A stretch of DNA of 64,000 nucleotides from Paratinospora sagittata (lineage: Eukaryota > Streptophyta > Magnoliopsida > Ranunculales > Menispermaceae). The stretch spans positions 17,740,001 through 17,804,000 of the forward strand of contig CM069607.1 of assembly GCA_035771175.1 (NCBI GenBank), in the 5' to 3' direction. The notes beneath the pieces were generated by a model that saw only the letters and a list, made by a program, of their open reading frames with translations, did no database searches and was not told where the DNA came from. Made by a program: the position numbers and the translations under genes. Positions 10,765-23,565 of this stretch are shown here, one piece after another (within the stretch, counting starts at the first letter, position 1; each line of letters opens with the position of its first letter).

Positions 10765-11361
10765 TGTCACGCCTGGAATGCACCGCAGCACATTCTACCC
10801 AGACGTGATGAGTACTCTACCCCTCAACCCGCAGGTCTTGGGAGCACTCCAGCCATTATATACCACATAATATTGTCACATCCCAGTACACAGCATCGCC
10901 GCAGCGTCTAGTACCCCCGGGATCATTTGTCCCTACTATTCCCTCATGAATAGTAAAGGGCCTCCCCCAGATTCGAACTCACAACCTCATAAGGTTTGAT
11001 TTCGCAATCTGAGTAAGCCACTGAACCATTCCTCCCCCAGATTCGAACTCACAACCTCATAAGGTTTGATTTCGCAATCTGAGTAACCACTGAGCCAATG
11101 GTTCAGTGGCTACTCAGATTGCGAAATCAAACCTTATGAGGTTGTGAGTTCGAATCTGGGGGAGGCCCTTTACTATTCATGAGGGAATAGTAGGGACAAA
11201 TGATCCCGGGGGTACTAGACGCTGAGGCGATGCTGTGTACTGGGATGTGACAATATTATGTGGTATATAATGGCTGGAGTGCTCCCAAGACCTGCGGGTT
11301 GAGGGGTAGAGTACTCATCACGTCTGGGTAGAATGTGCTGCGGTGCATTCCAGGCGTGACA
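10765..11361. mobile_element. Foldback element 1 (beta outer, alpha inner arms), TSD CTAAG, with tRNA-like core
   Basis: A near-perfect palindrome of about 597 bp bounded by TGTCACGCCTGG and its complement, with perfect duplications CTAAG at 10760-10764 and 11362-11366. A second inverted pair, starting TGTCACATCCCAGTACACAG at about 10875 with its partner near 11250, is nested inside. The centre contains a tRNA-like segment: A-box-like TGGTTCAGTGG at 11099-11109 and B-box-like GAGTTCGAATC at 11146-11156 on +. Two tandem copies lie on minus in the left arm (about 10965-11097). There is no protein-coding sequence. Confidence 0.85.
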
Positions 11362-11612
11362 CTAAGATTAATCCATCTCATGGGTTGTCATTCTCTAGGA
11401 CGCTTATAGGTGTCTTTAATCAATCAAATTGAGCTAAGCTGCAATAGCACTCTCAAGTTTATCAGGACACTATTGATCTCTATGTCAGAAATCTGACACT
11501 GTCATTTATCTTTCTAAAAAGTTATTTTTTAATCTCCATTCTTATTTTGTATAGACACTTTTTTATCAGAAATTCTCAACTTCTCTATTCATACCATTTC
11601 CATTAAAGAAAT

Positions 11613-12913
11613 CGTCACACCCTGCCCGAACGCGCCTAAACCGGCGGGATACTCACAGACGGGGCACGAATGTATTATAACAATAACCGAGTGCGCGGAA
11701 ACACGATTAAGTACAAGTCTGATTTCATTAATTTCAGAATATATTTGTACATGAAATAGTTAAGGGAACCTCCTCCCAAAATCCCCAATGAATAATACAA
11801 AGGGTACAAAAATGTGGGCCCAAAAAGTTACACCCAGTCTACCCTAATCACCTGTGAAAAATTGGATAACAACTGGGTGGGCTACACACTCAATGGGTAA
11901 AACAGTTCGTGAATATAACAATTAATAAAGCAAACTTCATAATCAAATATCATGAATACACTTCAAAGCATCATAATCAATCCAACATGTATGTATGCAT
12001 GACACCGTCTCATATTGGTTTCATGATTGTACGTCGCCTGAGTTCACGTACAGATGTCCCTCCCCAGGAGTAGCCGGGTTCTCATTATACGTCCTTTCTC
12101 AGGAACGATGCTCTGGATTCACGTACAGATGTCCCTCCCCAGGAGTAGCCGAGTTCTCATTGTACATCCCTCTCCAGAGAAATATAATGAATAGTGAGCA
12201 TTGCTTCTAACTATTCTATGAATCATAAACCACATACGTCCCTAGGTGGTGCTTATGTATGATGTCAATGCATGAATTGGTCATGTCCTTACTTAACATT
12301 AGACAGGATTTGGCAACTTCTGGTGATCCTTATCAGGGTCGGTATCACCACGTGCAAGGTTAGGACATTCAGTATTACTTGTATAAGCTAATAGCTTTCA
12401 AATAAGACCAACCAGATCAGTCTCCAATTGAGAGGTGAGACACGAGGTCTACTTAAATACCAATCATCTAGAGTAGCACGTTGTCTCCCGTTCACTATTT
12501 AAAGTTAGTGAGGACAAGACTGAGGCATAGCAACAGTGTAATACATGAACTCTAAATATACAGGCATAAATATGACAGGTATAAACATTATACGCAATAA
12601 TGCAGTGTAAATGAATAGTAGACATAATGATAAATGAATGTGAACTTTAATAAAAGTTATAAGACACGCAAACCTATGTTTCATTCCCCACCTTCAGATA
12701 AAAACTCCTTTGAGAATTGGTGCCTTCCCCCGAGCAGAACCGCGTTGCACCACGAAGAGAGTCTCAAAAGAGAAAACAAAAACTCAAAATGAGTGAGAGA
12801 GAGAAGAAAAATCGCCAGGAGAAGCGCCTGAAGGTTCGGGCACCCTGTCTGTACATTCGGGCACCTTGCCCGAAGTTCAATTTTTTTTTTTTGTGCAAAC
12901 CTAGGGTATTACA
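11613..12913 (-). mobile_element. Solo LTR, TGTAATACCC family, TSD GAAAT
   Basis: On minus it starts TGTAATACCCTAGGTTTGCA (right edge 12913) and ends GGGTGTGACG (left edge 11613). Perfect duplications GAAAT lie at 11608-11612 and 12914-12918. It is about 1.3 kb with no open frame of note. It contains a duplicated block of about 75-80 bp with TTCACGTACAGATGTCCCTC (near 12042 and 12119), seen in the other family copies too. Complete but solo: there is no internal region or second LTR. Confidence 0.9.
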
Positions 12914-13344
12914 GAAATAAGTCGTTTGACTTGAAATTCGAACTTATCTCACAATGGTTTCAAAGAATTCATTGAACTTGGCGCTGTCTTGTTTTATAAA
13001 TATTCATCTTAAACATGAGATAAACAAATTTTTGAAAACTGATCTTGCATTATTTGAAAGTTAGTCATTTTTTAATGTTTTATCTTTGCTGCAAACTCTG
13101 TGTTTTCAAAGCATTTTCTCTTTGGATTAATCGAGCTTCTTTTATTTTCATTTGAGAATCCATAGGTAGAAAAGGTTTTTCACTTTACTCATTTCAATTG
13201 TTTTTCAAAACACTATCATTTTGCTGAAAATATATTGAGTAAAGGTTCAAAGATTGTTCGGTAAAAGTATCTTATATTAGATTACAGATTGTAATTTGTA
13301 GCAGCTAGTTAAGTTGCTTACTTATCCTTAGAGTAAGAATTGTT

Positions 13345-13470
13345 TAGGTTGACTCACACCTGTAAGTTGAGTATAATAGGTAGACTCACACCTGTGAAGT
13401 TGAGTATTGTAAAAGTTGTCTCACACCTGTGAAGTTGAGAAGTTGTAATAGGTTTGATCCTCACCTGTGA
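13345..13470 (+). repeat. Tandem units with CACACCTGTGAAGTTGAG in a large LTR
   Basis: At least four imperfect units of about 35-40 bp share (A)CTCACACCTGTGAAGTTGAG. Equivalent arrays occur on minus at 43740-43910 and 62390-62470 and, with changed words (CAACTTGCGGGCGTGACTAG), at 19680-19880. They sit near the 3' end of each LTR. Confidence 0.75.
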
Positions 13471-13680
13471 AGAGTGATTATTAGTGAAAGTTTGAGAAAT
13501 CCTAACCTAGGAGGTTAGGTAGTGGAGGTAGGCATATAGCTACACCACTATAAATGCTTGTGTACATTGCTATTTATTCCTTGCACTTTTATTATTAATC
13601 TGTAAATTATTTTGAAAGCAAAACCTACTAATTTGTCCAATTCACTCCCCTCCCCTCTTGGACACTTATTTAGGCCAATA

Positions 13681-14366
13681 AAGCCCATAACCATCGTCTT
13701 AACCGCCTATTGGCAAGTGACCCCAATTTTTTCCCCTTCAGGAACAGAATTCCTCACATATATATAGTAACTTGTGTTTCTCCCATTTTAAAACTGTGAG
13801 AAAACTATCCATACCAGAATTGTTTTGTGTGGGTGGTTACAGATAAATAGCTACCATGTAGTTACTATGGGTCTAGTTGGTTGCGAGGTTGTTGCCAACA
13901 AAGCAACCAACATAAATCAAATTTTATTTTCAAACATCTCCATTGGAACACAATGTAGACATAGAGATTTCTGGGGATGAACACAGCATGAGGGTCCCAA
14001 TCGTGATCCACTTTATGTATCTTCAACTCACACATTATGTTTAAATTCAAAAGGTGATTATTCGTGTAACTAAGCTAATTATGCATGTGAAATTTCTATT
14101 GTATTTGTGCCAGCAATTACATATCATAAAATAAATTTATAACAATAAATGAACAAAGGGAAAGTTCATTAATATAATTGAAGATACAAGTCCATTCATA
14201 TAAATACAATAACCTACGGCAAACTCAAAGATTTAACAAGATCAAATAATATATGCCTAGGAATTGGCTTAGGCAAAGATCAGTCGTCATCCTATATGGA
14301 GAAATATGTTGTATCTTCTTAATGTGCTATAATATCTTGTACAAAGTAATATTTGATGTTTATATG
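13681..14366. other. Intergenic, nothing recognised
   Basis: AT-rich sequence between two LTR insertions. Only short open frames without family features are present. It may be the host sequence into which both elements went. Confidence 0.4.
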
Positions 14367-14741
14367 TGTCATACCCCGTCCAGACGCATCTAAACCTACG
14401 GAACACTCACGGACGAGGCGCGAATGCATTATAACAATAACCGAGAGCGCAAGAACACAATTTAGTACAAATATGATTATATTAATTTCAGAATGTGATT
14501 GAGGGAACAACCTCCCCAAATTTCCCTTTAATTAACAAGAGTTACAAAATATGCGCCCAAAAACCTCCACCCAGTCCACCCTAATCTCCTGAAAAAAATT
14601 TGATAACAACGGGGTGAACTACTCACCCAGTGAGTAAAATAGTTCGTGAATATAACAACTAAAAAAGGAAACTTCATAATCAAATATCACATAAATACAT
14701 CATAACATCATAATCAATACATGTATGTATGCATGACACTG

Positions 14742-14990
14742 TGTCACACCCCAGTACACAGCACACTGCAGTGTCTAGTACCCCCGGAATGTGATGAGTA
14801 CCCCCGCAGGGCATACTCTAGCCATTATATACCACATAATATTGTCACATCCCAGTACATAGCACACCGCAGCGTCTAGTACCCCCGAGATCATTTGTCC
14901 ACACTATTCATCAGTGAATAGACACTGCGGGGGTACTCATCACATCCCGGAGGTACTAGACATTGCGATGTGTTGTGTACTGGGGTATAT
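14742..14990. mobile_element. Foldback element 2 (alpha type), left part of a composite
   Basis: Starts TGTCACACCCCAGTACACAG and folds back near 14915, where TATTCATCAGTGAATA is the loop. The right arm ends at CTGGGGTATAT without the expected GTGACA and abuts the LTR-like unit 14991-17089. The CACTG duplication lies outside both units, so they entered together, or the foldback landed exactly on the unit's edge. Confidence 0.75.
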
Positions 14991-17089
14991 TGTCACGACG
15001 CCCCTGACCTAGGCTGACGTCATGACCGGCACAGTGTACTATACACTGTACTTACCCGTATACAGTATATAATACATTGTCAACCTAAACGGACATTCAC
15101 AAAAATTCTCAATATATCACAAATCAAATCAAATCAAATATATATATAAATGATCATTCCACTCACATTCATTCCATTCATTCCACAAATTAAATTCTCA
15201 CCTGATAAATATCTATGATCATCTCATTCCATCATCCCAAGCATTATATAATATTACCACACAACCCATCTAGGTGATAGTATATCTATAGTATGTGATA
15301 ATTATACATATCAAAATAACAAACATATAACTTATTTCCTCCAAGCATACATACACATACCAGACGAAGGCTCACGTGATTATCACTCACGGATTTTTCC
15401 TTTTCCCTTCGACTCACTACCTGAAATATTGGAGGAAATGGAGTGAGCAAACAACGGCTCAGTGAATATAGTTCTTGACATGACAATCGCATGCATTTTA
15501 GGAAACATGACATATCAAATCGATTTAAAACATTTCAAAAGCACATATGCACGATTCATCAAAATAATATACGTGCACACAATATTGCTCATTCATAAAT
15601 ATTTGACCATCTCTCTCCTTCAAGGCAAGAGAGCGGGTCTAACCCTTATATGGTCGTACAAAGTAGTCACAGCCTCTCATTACCCAATTCACAGTCATTT
15701 CAAGGATCGTAATCCTTGTTAGGACAGACCTACTGACAATGAGGACTCGCAAAACCTCATCCGGGTCAAATTCCTAACGAAATGACATCATTACATACTC
15801 CAATTGCTAAAATCAGTTTGCATGATCCATAAAACTCAATGCATTATATATAAATATAACATGCATACAATCAAACATTTTATATGTGTACAATCTCATA
15901 CAAGAACCAAATCAAGAAAACTATACTCACAGTGGTTACACGGGGTTTCTAAGCCAATATATCCTCAAGAGCATTTATCCATGCACTTAAGCTCTCAATT
16001 TAAACACTGAAATTAACCATAGATTGTCATGAGAATCACCATTTATCATATCTTTACCTACTAAAAATATCAAAGCATATCCAAATATCATGTTCTTAAT
16101 ATCGAAACGTCCGGAATTCAGTTCTCTACAATTCTATGATCTCAAACCGGAGTTTCATTGGATTCTAATTCCATTTTATTCACTAGATATGATCATAGTA
16201 CTATTTACATCACTGTTCACGTCATCACTATTTATTCGAAAGTGTAAATATTTACTAAAATTGTCAAACGATCCCAAAAATCATGAAATTAGCATCGATG
16301 GACTCGCAACAGTCCATTCTACCATTCTGTAGCCTTAAACTGGAGTTTCATTGGGAATGGTCTCCCATCTACACTCTAACTTCCAACAGCCATAAAAGTT
16401 CCAAATGAACACATAAATTCAATCTAACCACATATTCGGGGTCCCGACAGTCCAGGAAGTGTTTTCCAACCTTCTTAGCGGATTTTCATTCACGTTGGAT
16501 CAAAACCCCAATTGTTGAAAATGCCGTAAAACGGCTCTCACAGCAAAAATTACTCCACTAGAATCGTTACATCTAGCTTAGATATTAATTTCACGAAGAA
16601 ATAGAGTGAAAATCACTTACCACGAGTCCCGATTTCGCGCGAATCGCGCGTTCTCCCTTCTTTTTCTCTTCCTTTCTTCTCGGTTCTTCCGTCTTCTCTT
16701 TCTCTCTGCTTCTTTCTTTCCTTTTTGTTCCAGCGACTTCTTTTCTTCTTTATTTTATTTTTATTTTTTATTTTTTTGTCTTCTTTCCATATGAGTACTG
16801 TTCACGATACTTTTCGGTGAACAATACCCACAAATGAACAATAATGTATTTTTATTTTATTTTTTTCTTACTTCATTCCTCTTCTTCTTCTATACACGCA
16901 ATCCACATGAGACATACACGTGTTGTAAATCGAGTTCTATTTAAAATCACAATCCGAACTCACTTTTGACATTTTCAAGTTCGTTTGACACATGTACACA
17001 TGGCTTTAAATGTACTTATACGTATATTATACATCTCGATATACGCGTACTTCAAAGTATATATTTAATTAAAATTACGGGGTGTTACA
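14991..17089 (-). mobile_element. LTR-like unit, TGTAACACCCC...GTCGTGACA type
   Basis: On minus it starts TGTAACACCCCGTAATTTT (17089) and ends CAGGGGCGTCGTGACA (14991). No coding sequence. Its two ends match the short unit 53324-53655 and its 3' end matches 29344-32544 (CCGGTCATGACGTCA before the terminus). Composition is AT-rich with CTTCTTT-rich stretches at about 16650-16790. Confidence 0.75.
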
Positions 17090-17972
17090 CACTGTCTCCT
17101 AATGGTTCCATGATTGTACGTCGCCTGAGTTCACGTACAGATGTCCATCCTCAGGTAAACTCGGGTTCTCATTGTACGTCCCTCTCCAGAGAAATATCAA
17201 TAATAGTGTGAGCATTGCTTCTAACTATTTTGTGGATCATAAATCACTTATGTACCTAGGTGGTGTTTATGTATGATGTCAATACATGAGCAAGTTCGGT
17301 CTTTACTAACATTATACAGGATTTAGCAGTGTCTGGTGATTCTTATCAGGTCAGTATCACCACGTGTAAAGTTAGGATGTTCAGTATCACTTGTACAAGC
17401 TGATAGCTTTCAAATAAGACAAATCAGATCAGTCTCCAGTTTGAGAGGTGAGACGCGAGATCTACTTAAATCGTCTAGAGCAACACACTGCCTCTTATTC
17501 ACTATTTAAAGTTACTGAGGACAAGATAATGTCTGGTTGAGTGAGATTGACCACTAATCCGATATAGTAACAGTATAATACATGAACTCTAAATATACAG
17601 GCATAAGTCTGATAGGTATGAACATTATATGTAATAATGTAGTGTAAATGAATAGTAGACATGATGATAAATAAATGTAAACTTTAATAAAAGTTATAAT
17701 ACACGTAAACCTATGTTTCAGTCCCCACCATAAGATAATAACTCCTTTTAGAACTGGTGTCTTCTTTCGAGTAAAATTACATTGCACCACGAAGAAAGTC
17801 TCATAGAGAGAAGAGAAAAACTTAAAGAGAGTGGGAGAGAGATAAATTAGCAAGTGATTTGGTGTGAAAATGAGGGAGGGTGAAAGGGGGATGGCGGAGG
17901 GTTTCTTTTATAGGAAAAAAGTGCCCGAAATTCAAATATGTATATATATATTTTTATGCAAACCCTATTACA

Positions 17973-19462
17973 ATATGCTTAGTGTTGTCATAATATACTT
18001 AGAATCTTTATAGTATAAACAATTGCAACTTGGCTATAATTATAAAGGGTCACAGGTTTGATGTGCCATGAACAACTGGTAATTTATATTTTTTTAGGAA
18101 AAAAAAGAGAACCGTTATAATATACTTAAAATTGAAAATGGGCCCGGGTACATAAATTTATTCTTAAGACCAATAAATGCATTATTTGATATTTTCAACA
18201 ACAAATGATGGGTTACCAAGTTAATATTGAAAAGTTTGTGAAAAAATTCATACCGTGAGTTCTATCATCATTATATTATTTATTAAATTAATTTGAACTT
18301 GAATCTATAAAATATGTTAAATAATTAATAATAAAAATACTAATTTTTTTTTTGTTTGATATATTGTTTTAATCTATGACCCATATATTAAGATTCTAAT
18401 CTTTCATAGAAGCCATTGTTGCTAGAATTTCAAAATTATCCTACTTTTATCTTTTTTATTAAAAGAGTTACTTTTAATATTATTAAAAAAGATAAATAAT
18501 AATTTTGTCTTTCAACTAATATTTACTTTTGACTTTTATTTTAAATTTAATAAGACATAGATATTTAATTTTTTCTTATAAAATATATTTTTTATTTTAA
18601 TAAAATATATGAACTTAAGTATATATATATATAATGCAAAGACTTAGAGCACTTACCATGTATTTATTTTTGTCATTCTATATATTACTTCTATTAGTCT
18701 TAATTTTATTTGAAATGTCGCTAGGCTTATTATAAATGATAATCCAATAATTTAGATTGTATGTAGCTTATGATTTAAGTCTTATAATACAAATAAATAA
18801 ATAAATTGTTAAAAAAAAACCTTTATTTATCTTTTCTCGAAAATTTTCATTGAAAGTAATTTTTTTTAAGAAAGTTTTTATAAATTTGACAAATAAAACA
18901 TTTATTCCTTACTATTTAACTTTTTAGATAGAAAAAAAATCGTAGAGTCCTGAAAGGAATAAGGCCTTAGCTTTTTTTATTCATTCACTACTTTTACATG
19001 TCTTATGCTTTAAGTCTTCATATTAACTTAGGAGTTTCTATTTTTTCTTTCTCAATTACAATATTTTAACTTTTTTTTTTTCTCAATCATTCTAATTTTC
19101 TATAATAACTTTTTTTTTTCTTTCTCAATCTTCTAGTTCTACCATGTTTAGAAGACATCAATTTCTTTTAAATAATAATAATTGATTAGTATCATTCAGA
19201 CATTTTTATTGCGCAACAAGACTAAGAATACAACAGAGACATGCATGGGATGAAATAAACTAAATTATAAGATACAATATACCATTACGAAGATCTGCAA
19301 CTTTTAAACGGAGCGGCGAGTGAGATACATATGATCCTTTCAACATTTTTCCTCGTAAGAGAAGACAACCTATCAACCATTTGATTAGCTTTTCTAATAA
19401 CCACAACATAGTGGCCCTTTATAAATTTATTGATTTTATGGAGCAGTGAAGCAACCTGCCAC
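17973..19462. other. AT-rich intergenic DNA, nothing recognised
   Basis: Very AT-rich sequence with many T and A runs. No open frame or element end is recognisable. Confidence 0.4.
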
Positions 19463-21586
19463 TGTTGGCCTAGTATTACTGCCCAAGAGGGGGAGTGAAT
19501 TGGATGTGACAGATTTTTGCGTTACCTTTTGGTTAAATAATCAAACAATAAATGTGCACAATATAGGTAACAAGCAAAACAATAAAATGCAGGAAAAGTA
19601 AACAAATGGATACAACGATTTATAGTGGTTCGGTTCCCCTAGAATTTACTCCACTACCTTATCACCCACGATCAGGATTTTCCAAATCCACTAAGTGTAG
19701 TCAACTTACGGGCGTGACTAGAAATCGTACAATCTAGTTAACTTGCGGATGTGGCTAGAAGCCGTATAATCTAGTCAACTTGCGGGCATGACTAAAAATA
19801 GTATACTAACCAACTTACGGGCGTGGCTAGAAGTCGTACACTGACCAACTTACGAGAGTGATTAGAAATCGTACAAATAAGGTATAATCTCGATTGACTA
19901 ACAAGCCAACAATATATTAAGGTTACAAATGATATTTAGAGAAGTTCTAAAAACTCTCTTACAATTTTAGCATACAACCTTGAAATGAACAATCTCTACT
20001 CTTCCAACCACAATATATTAAGTGAAGTGCGATGTTGAAATAATTGTTCACAAATACATGCAATCGATTCAAAATGATGATAAGACAAGTTCAAGAATCG
20101 AATATGCACATGTATATACAAATATTGATTCAAGATGATATATGAGGCACAAGAATCAATATGCAAAAATGATCAAAATCTTGATTCAAATAGATTAGAA
20201 TAAGCACAAGAATTGATATAAACACAAGCATATGAAACCACAATCAAAATGATAATAAATCAAAGCACAAGTATGGTTTTAATGTTTAAAATTTTTTGCA
20301 CATGTAATCGAATCAAGATGATAGCAATATAGCACAAAGATCGATTACCTCAAACAATATTACAAGAATCTCAAGGAAATAGTTTACCCAACAATGGTTA
20401 AGGTTGAAGCTCGGAGATTCCTTCAATATGATTTCTTTGTGTAAATGATTTGTTTAAAACTTATTTGGAATTTGTTTTTTTTTTTTTGGCTAAAAATGAG
20501 GAGAACCATTCGTAGGTACAAGTTCTAAGTTTTTGCAAAAGTTGCTCTCAAATGAGCAAAGTGTGGTATTTATAAAAAAAATATATGCTAAAGGCATAGG
20601 AACGTGTTTTTAAAGATAGAAGCGCATTTCTGGTTTGAAACTCGAAAACTTTCAAGTTTCCCTCTAATGTAGGAGCGCGTTCCTCCATTTGTTCGTTGGA
20701 CATAGGAGCAAGGTTCTTCAATTAGAAACATGATTTCTATGAAAATTCATCTTTTGCCCTTTTTCTGTAGGAGTGCATTCTTGGTAGGAGGATAATGTTC
20801 CTTAAACCCTGAATTGAAATTTTGGTTTTAAGGACAAAACACGGGAGCGCGTTCCTTAAACCCTGATTAGAAAATTTGGATTTTGGAAAAAAAAAACGCA
20901 AAAGTGTGTTCCTTGGACACAGGAGCACATTCCTTGAATTCCAAAGTGATAGAACATTGATTTTTCGATTAAAACAAGTTTAAATAATATTCAAACACAA
21001 ACCAACTTTGAAAATATTTTATACATGATTAAAACATAATGAGCGAAGATAAACATGTGTAAAGCAAATCGATTAATACAAATGAAGCAAGATGATCAAG
21101 ACATATGATACAACACATGTAAAATGATGAAATCTATGCAAAGTTGGTAACATAAGTGCATGATTAACAATTATATAGATATGCATGAAAATCAACCTGA
21201 ACTATATGATTGCATGATAAGCATGATAATATACGTGCATGCATTATCAATATTATAATAGTATACGTACATGAATATCTAATAATCTGTATACATGAGA
21301 TATAATAATGTATGTATGATTTAGAAAAGATGCAAAGTATATTGTAGTTGGAACAAGTAAAGATTATTTTACAACACTAAGATTCTAAACAAAAGATTAT
21401 AGACTTGAAGCTCTTGAATCTTCATGTTTTATTGTTCCATCAACACGTTTTGATGAGATAGTTGAATCCATTTGATATAGCTAACTAGCACTGAAACAAC
21501 TAAGTCAAAAACATTAGTGGTCACAATAAATGTTGCTTGTAATCATAAAAAAAAAGAAAAAACAAGTAAGAGTCGTTATATCAACA
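19463..21586 (-). mobile_element. Solo LTR, large-LTR family subtype 1, TSD (G/A)CCAC
   Basis: The left edge is TGTTGGCCTAGTATTAC (19463) and the right edge (minus start TGTTGATATAACGAC) is 21586. The 5-bp flanks are GCCAC (19458-19462) and ACCAC (21587-21591), one mismatch. It is homologous to 2321-4709 along its length: shared start region (21340-21530), GGAGCGCGTTCCT-like words at 20580-20940, a tandem array of CAACTTACGGGCGTG(A/G)CTAG at 19680-19880, and the CCAAGAGGGGGAGTGAATTG signature. Confidence 0.8.
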
Positions 21587-21670
21587 ACCACTAGCAAACC
21601 AAGCTTTCATTAATTAATTTCACTGTCACCTTTGAATCACTTATTGTTAAATCTAAAAATTTTGGGAAAT

Positions 21671-23560
21671 TACAATTACAAGAAAATCGTTTTTTTTGCA
21701 ATTAACATTTTGTTGCAAATACCAAATACTCATCGCATTGCGACAAAAAAAATGTTGGTATCTTGTCATAAAAAACCACGTCACAAATACTTATTTGCAA
21801 CAAAAAATGTTCTTGTTACAATTAAATTTGTATATGCCACCCTTTTTCGTCACAAACAACTAAACAAAATCACAAAATATGATGTTTTTGTGATGATGCA
21901 AAGCATCGCCAAAACCAAATTCAACAATTTTAAGTTAACCATTTGCAACACAAAAATAGTTACAAATATATAATTATTTGCAATAATATCATTTTTTTTA
22001 CAAATACAATACATATTTATTAGGAGACTATGGCCTTATGAAAAATTATTTCCAACAAATATTTTAGTCACTAATACATAAAAGATTATAGCAACAAATA
22101 ATTTTTGTCACTAATACTCTACACATATAATAATAATTATGCTAAACAATTATATGTTGGTTTTTCATAGTAATTGTGTACTAAATAATAAAACAATTAC
22201 AAAAACTAAATAAGTTTTGATGATTAATACATATAAGTTTACTAATCCACAAAATAACAAAATGATGACTATAAAAACAAAAAGTTGTCATCAACAGTCT
22301 AACTAAACTAATAAGAAAAGTATCTAAATGATTATTACGAAAATTTCTATGTAAAAAGAGTGTAATCAACTCCAAAGAAGTACGTGCATGCTATTATCGT
22401 TCACTATTGTGATCATCAAATCTAAAAAATTGGAAACAATAAAGTAGTTTAGTATTATTGTATATATTTTATAAATCTTTATTTATATACTTAACACAAG
22501 GACAATGTAAATTCTTAAGTCATTTTACAAATCTTCACTTATACACTTAATACAAACAAAGTTCTATCATGTTCATTTTTCAAATCATTCATATCCCAAT
22601 TAAATGAAAATAAATAAAAAAAATGTATATGTCTAAAGATAAGTGAAAGACTCTTTAACGTACTCTTTATGTGCATATTCAACTTAGTGTAATATAACAC
22701 ACATGAAAGATTTATTGTAACTTTATTACATATCTCAGTAAATGACTTTGCACCTAACTCCACCTAAATACTTAAATAAAAAAGTAATTTCCTTTTGTTT
22801 AAGGACTTTATTATATTAACAATAATGGTTGTCGAGGATTATATATAACAATTTCAGCAGAACCTCCTTTATATTTTGGACATTTAAAACTTTTAAGAAT
22901 TTTTCATAATATTTCTATACACAATAGTTTTCACATCCCAACTAGATTTACATTAAGTACAAGGACAATCATTATACCACATCCAACATATTAAAGGCTA
23001 TAGACATGATACTATTTCAAACCAAGTAGCAAAGACAAAAAAGTCTTACCTTAAAAAATATCTTGTGCAAGGAACTAATCACGTTCTCAATAATTGTATT
23101 AGGTAGTAGAGAGTGTTGTGTTTAAATACTGATAATCATGCAATCTTATAAAAACTAAAACATAGAAAGATTGAATTTTAAGGAGATATTTCTACAATTA
23201 ATAGCCAATTAAAGAAAAAAGAGGTCTTATCCTCAAGAAATATATTGACATAGTTAAGAGTCAAATTATTGAGAAAGACGTTCGTGGTTACATACGATGA
23301 CAGACTATATCAATTCGTCCATTTGATCTTACATGTTCTTCATCTCATTTAATTGTGATTTTATGTTGCGCAACTCAGTTTGTTGGGCACAATATCGTTT
23401 AGCAAACTATTCAACACGTCTTTCAACTTTTTATTTCCTTTTAATTAGCTTTAGCTACTTGTGCAACTAATCTTACCTGTGTTGATGAAGAAGATGAGAG
23501 AGCCATCTCACCATGACTAATTAACTCATAAGGTTTATATTAATCATCGAAAACTAATTC
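21671..23560. mobile_element. CACTA-like DNA transposon fragment
   Basis: Near 21671 a degenerate CACTA end, CAATTACAAGAAAATCG, is followed by about 450 bp of subterminal repeats built on GCAACAAAAA/TTTGTTGCAA words in both orientations. Minus-strand sequence at about 23290-23510 reads like a short, broken, Lys-rich tail such as those closing plant En/Spm-type transposases. That is weak evidence. No second terminus was found before the LTR at 23566. The rest of the interval is AT-rich and unassigned. Confidence 0.4.
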
Positions 23561-23565
23561 ATAAT

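Larger units (their letters stand above)
9990..13680 (+). mobile_element. Large LTR, subtype 2, with foldback element and solo LTR inserted
   Basis: The right end is TAGGCCAATA (13680), preceded by the family signature TCCAATTCACTCCCC and CCTCTTGGACAC. The left end is approximate, after the polypurine tract. Internal landmarks: AGGACGCT(C/A) words repeated between 10590 and 10750 and again at 11397 and 11460, and tandem CACACCTGTGAAGTTGAG units at about 13345-13470. It is interrupted by the foldback 10765-11361 and the solo LTR 11613-12913; without them it is about 1.8 kb. No coding capacity. Confidence 0.65.
14367..17972 (-). mobile_element. Solo LTR, TGTAATACCC family, TSD ATATG, with composite insertion
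   Basis: The left edge TGTCATACCCC is at 14367 and the right edge (minus start TGTAATAGGG) at 17972, with perfect duplications ATATG at 14362-14366 and 17973-17977. The LTR is split at 14741/17090 by a foldback plus LTR-like composite flanked by CACTG (14737-14741 and 17090-17094). Without it the LTR is about 1.26 kb and aligns throughout with 11613-12913. Confidence 0.9.
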
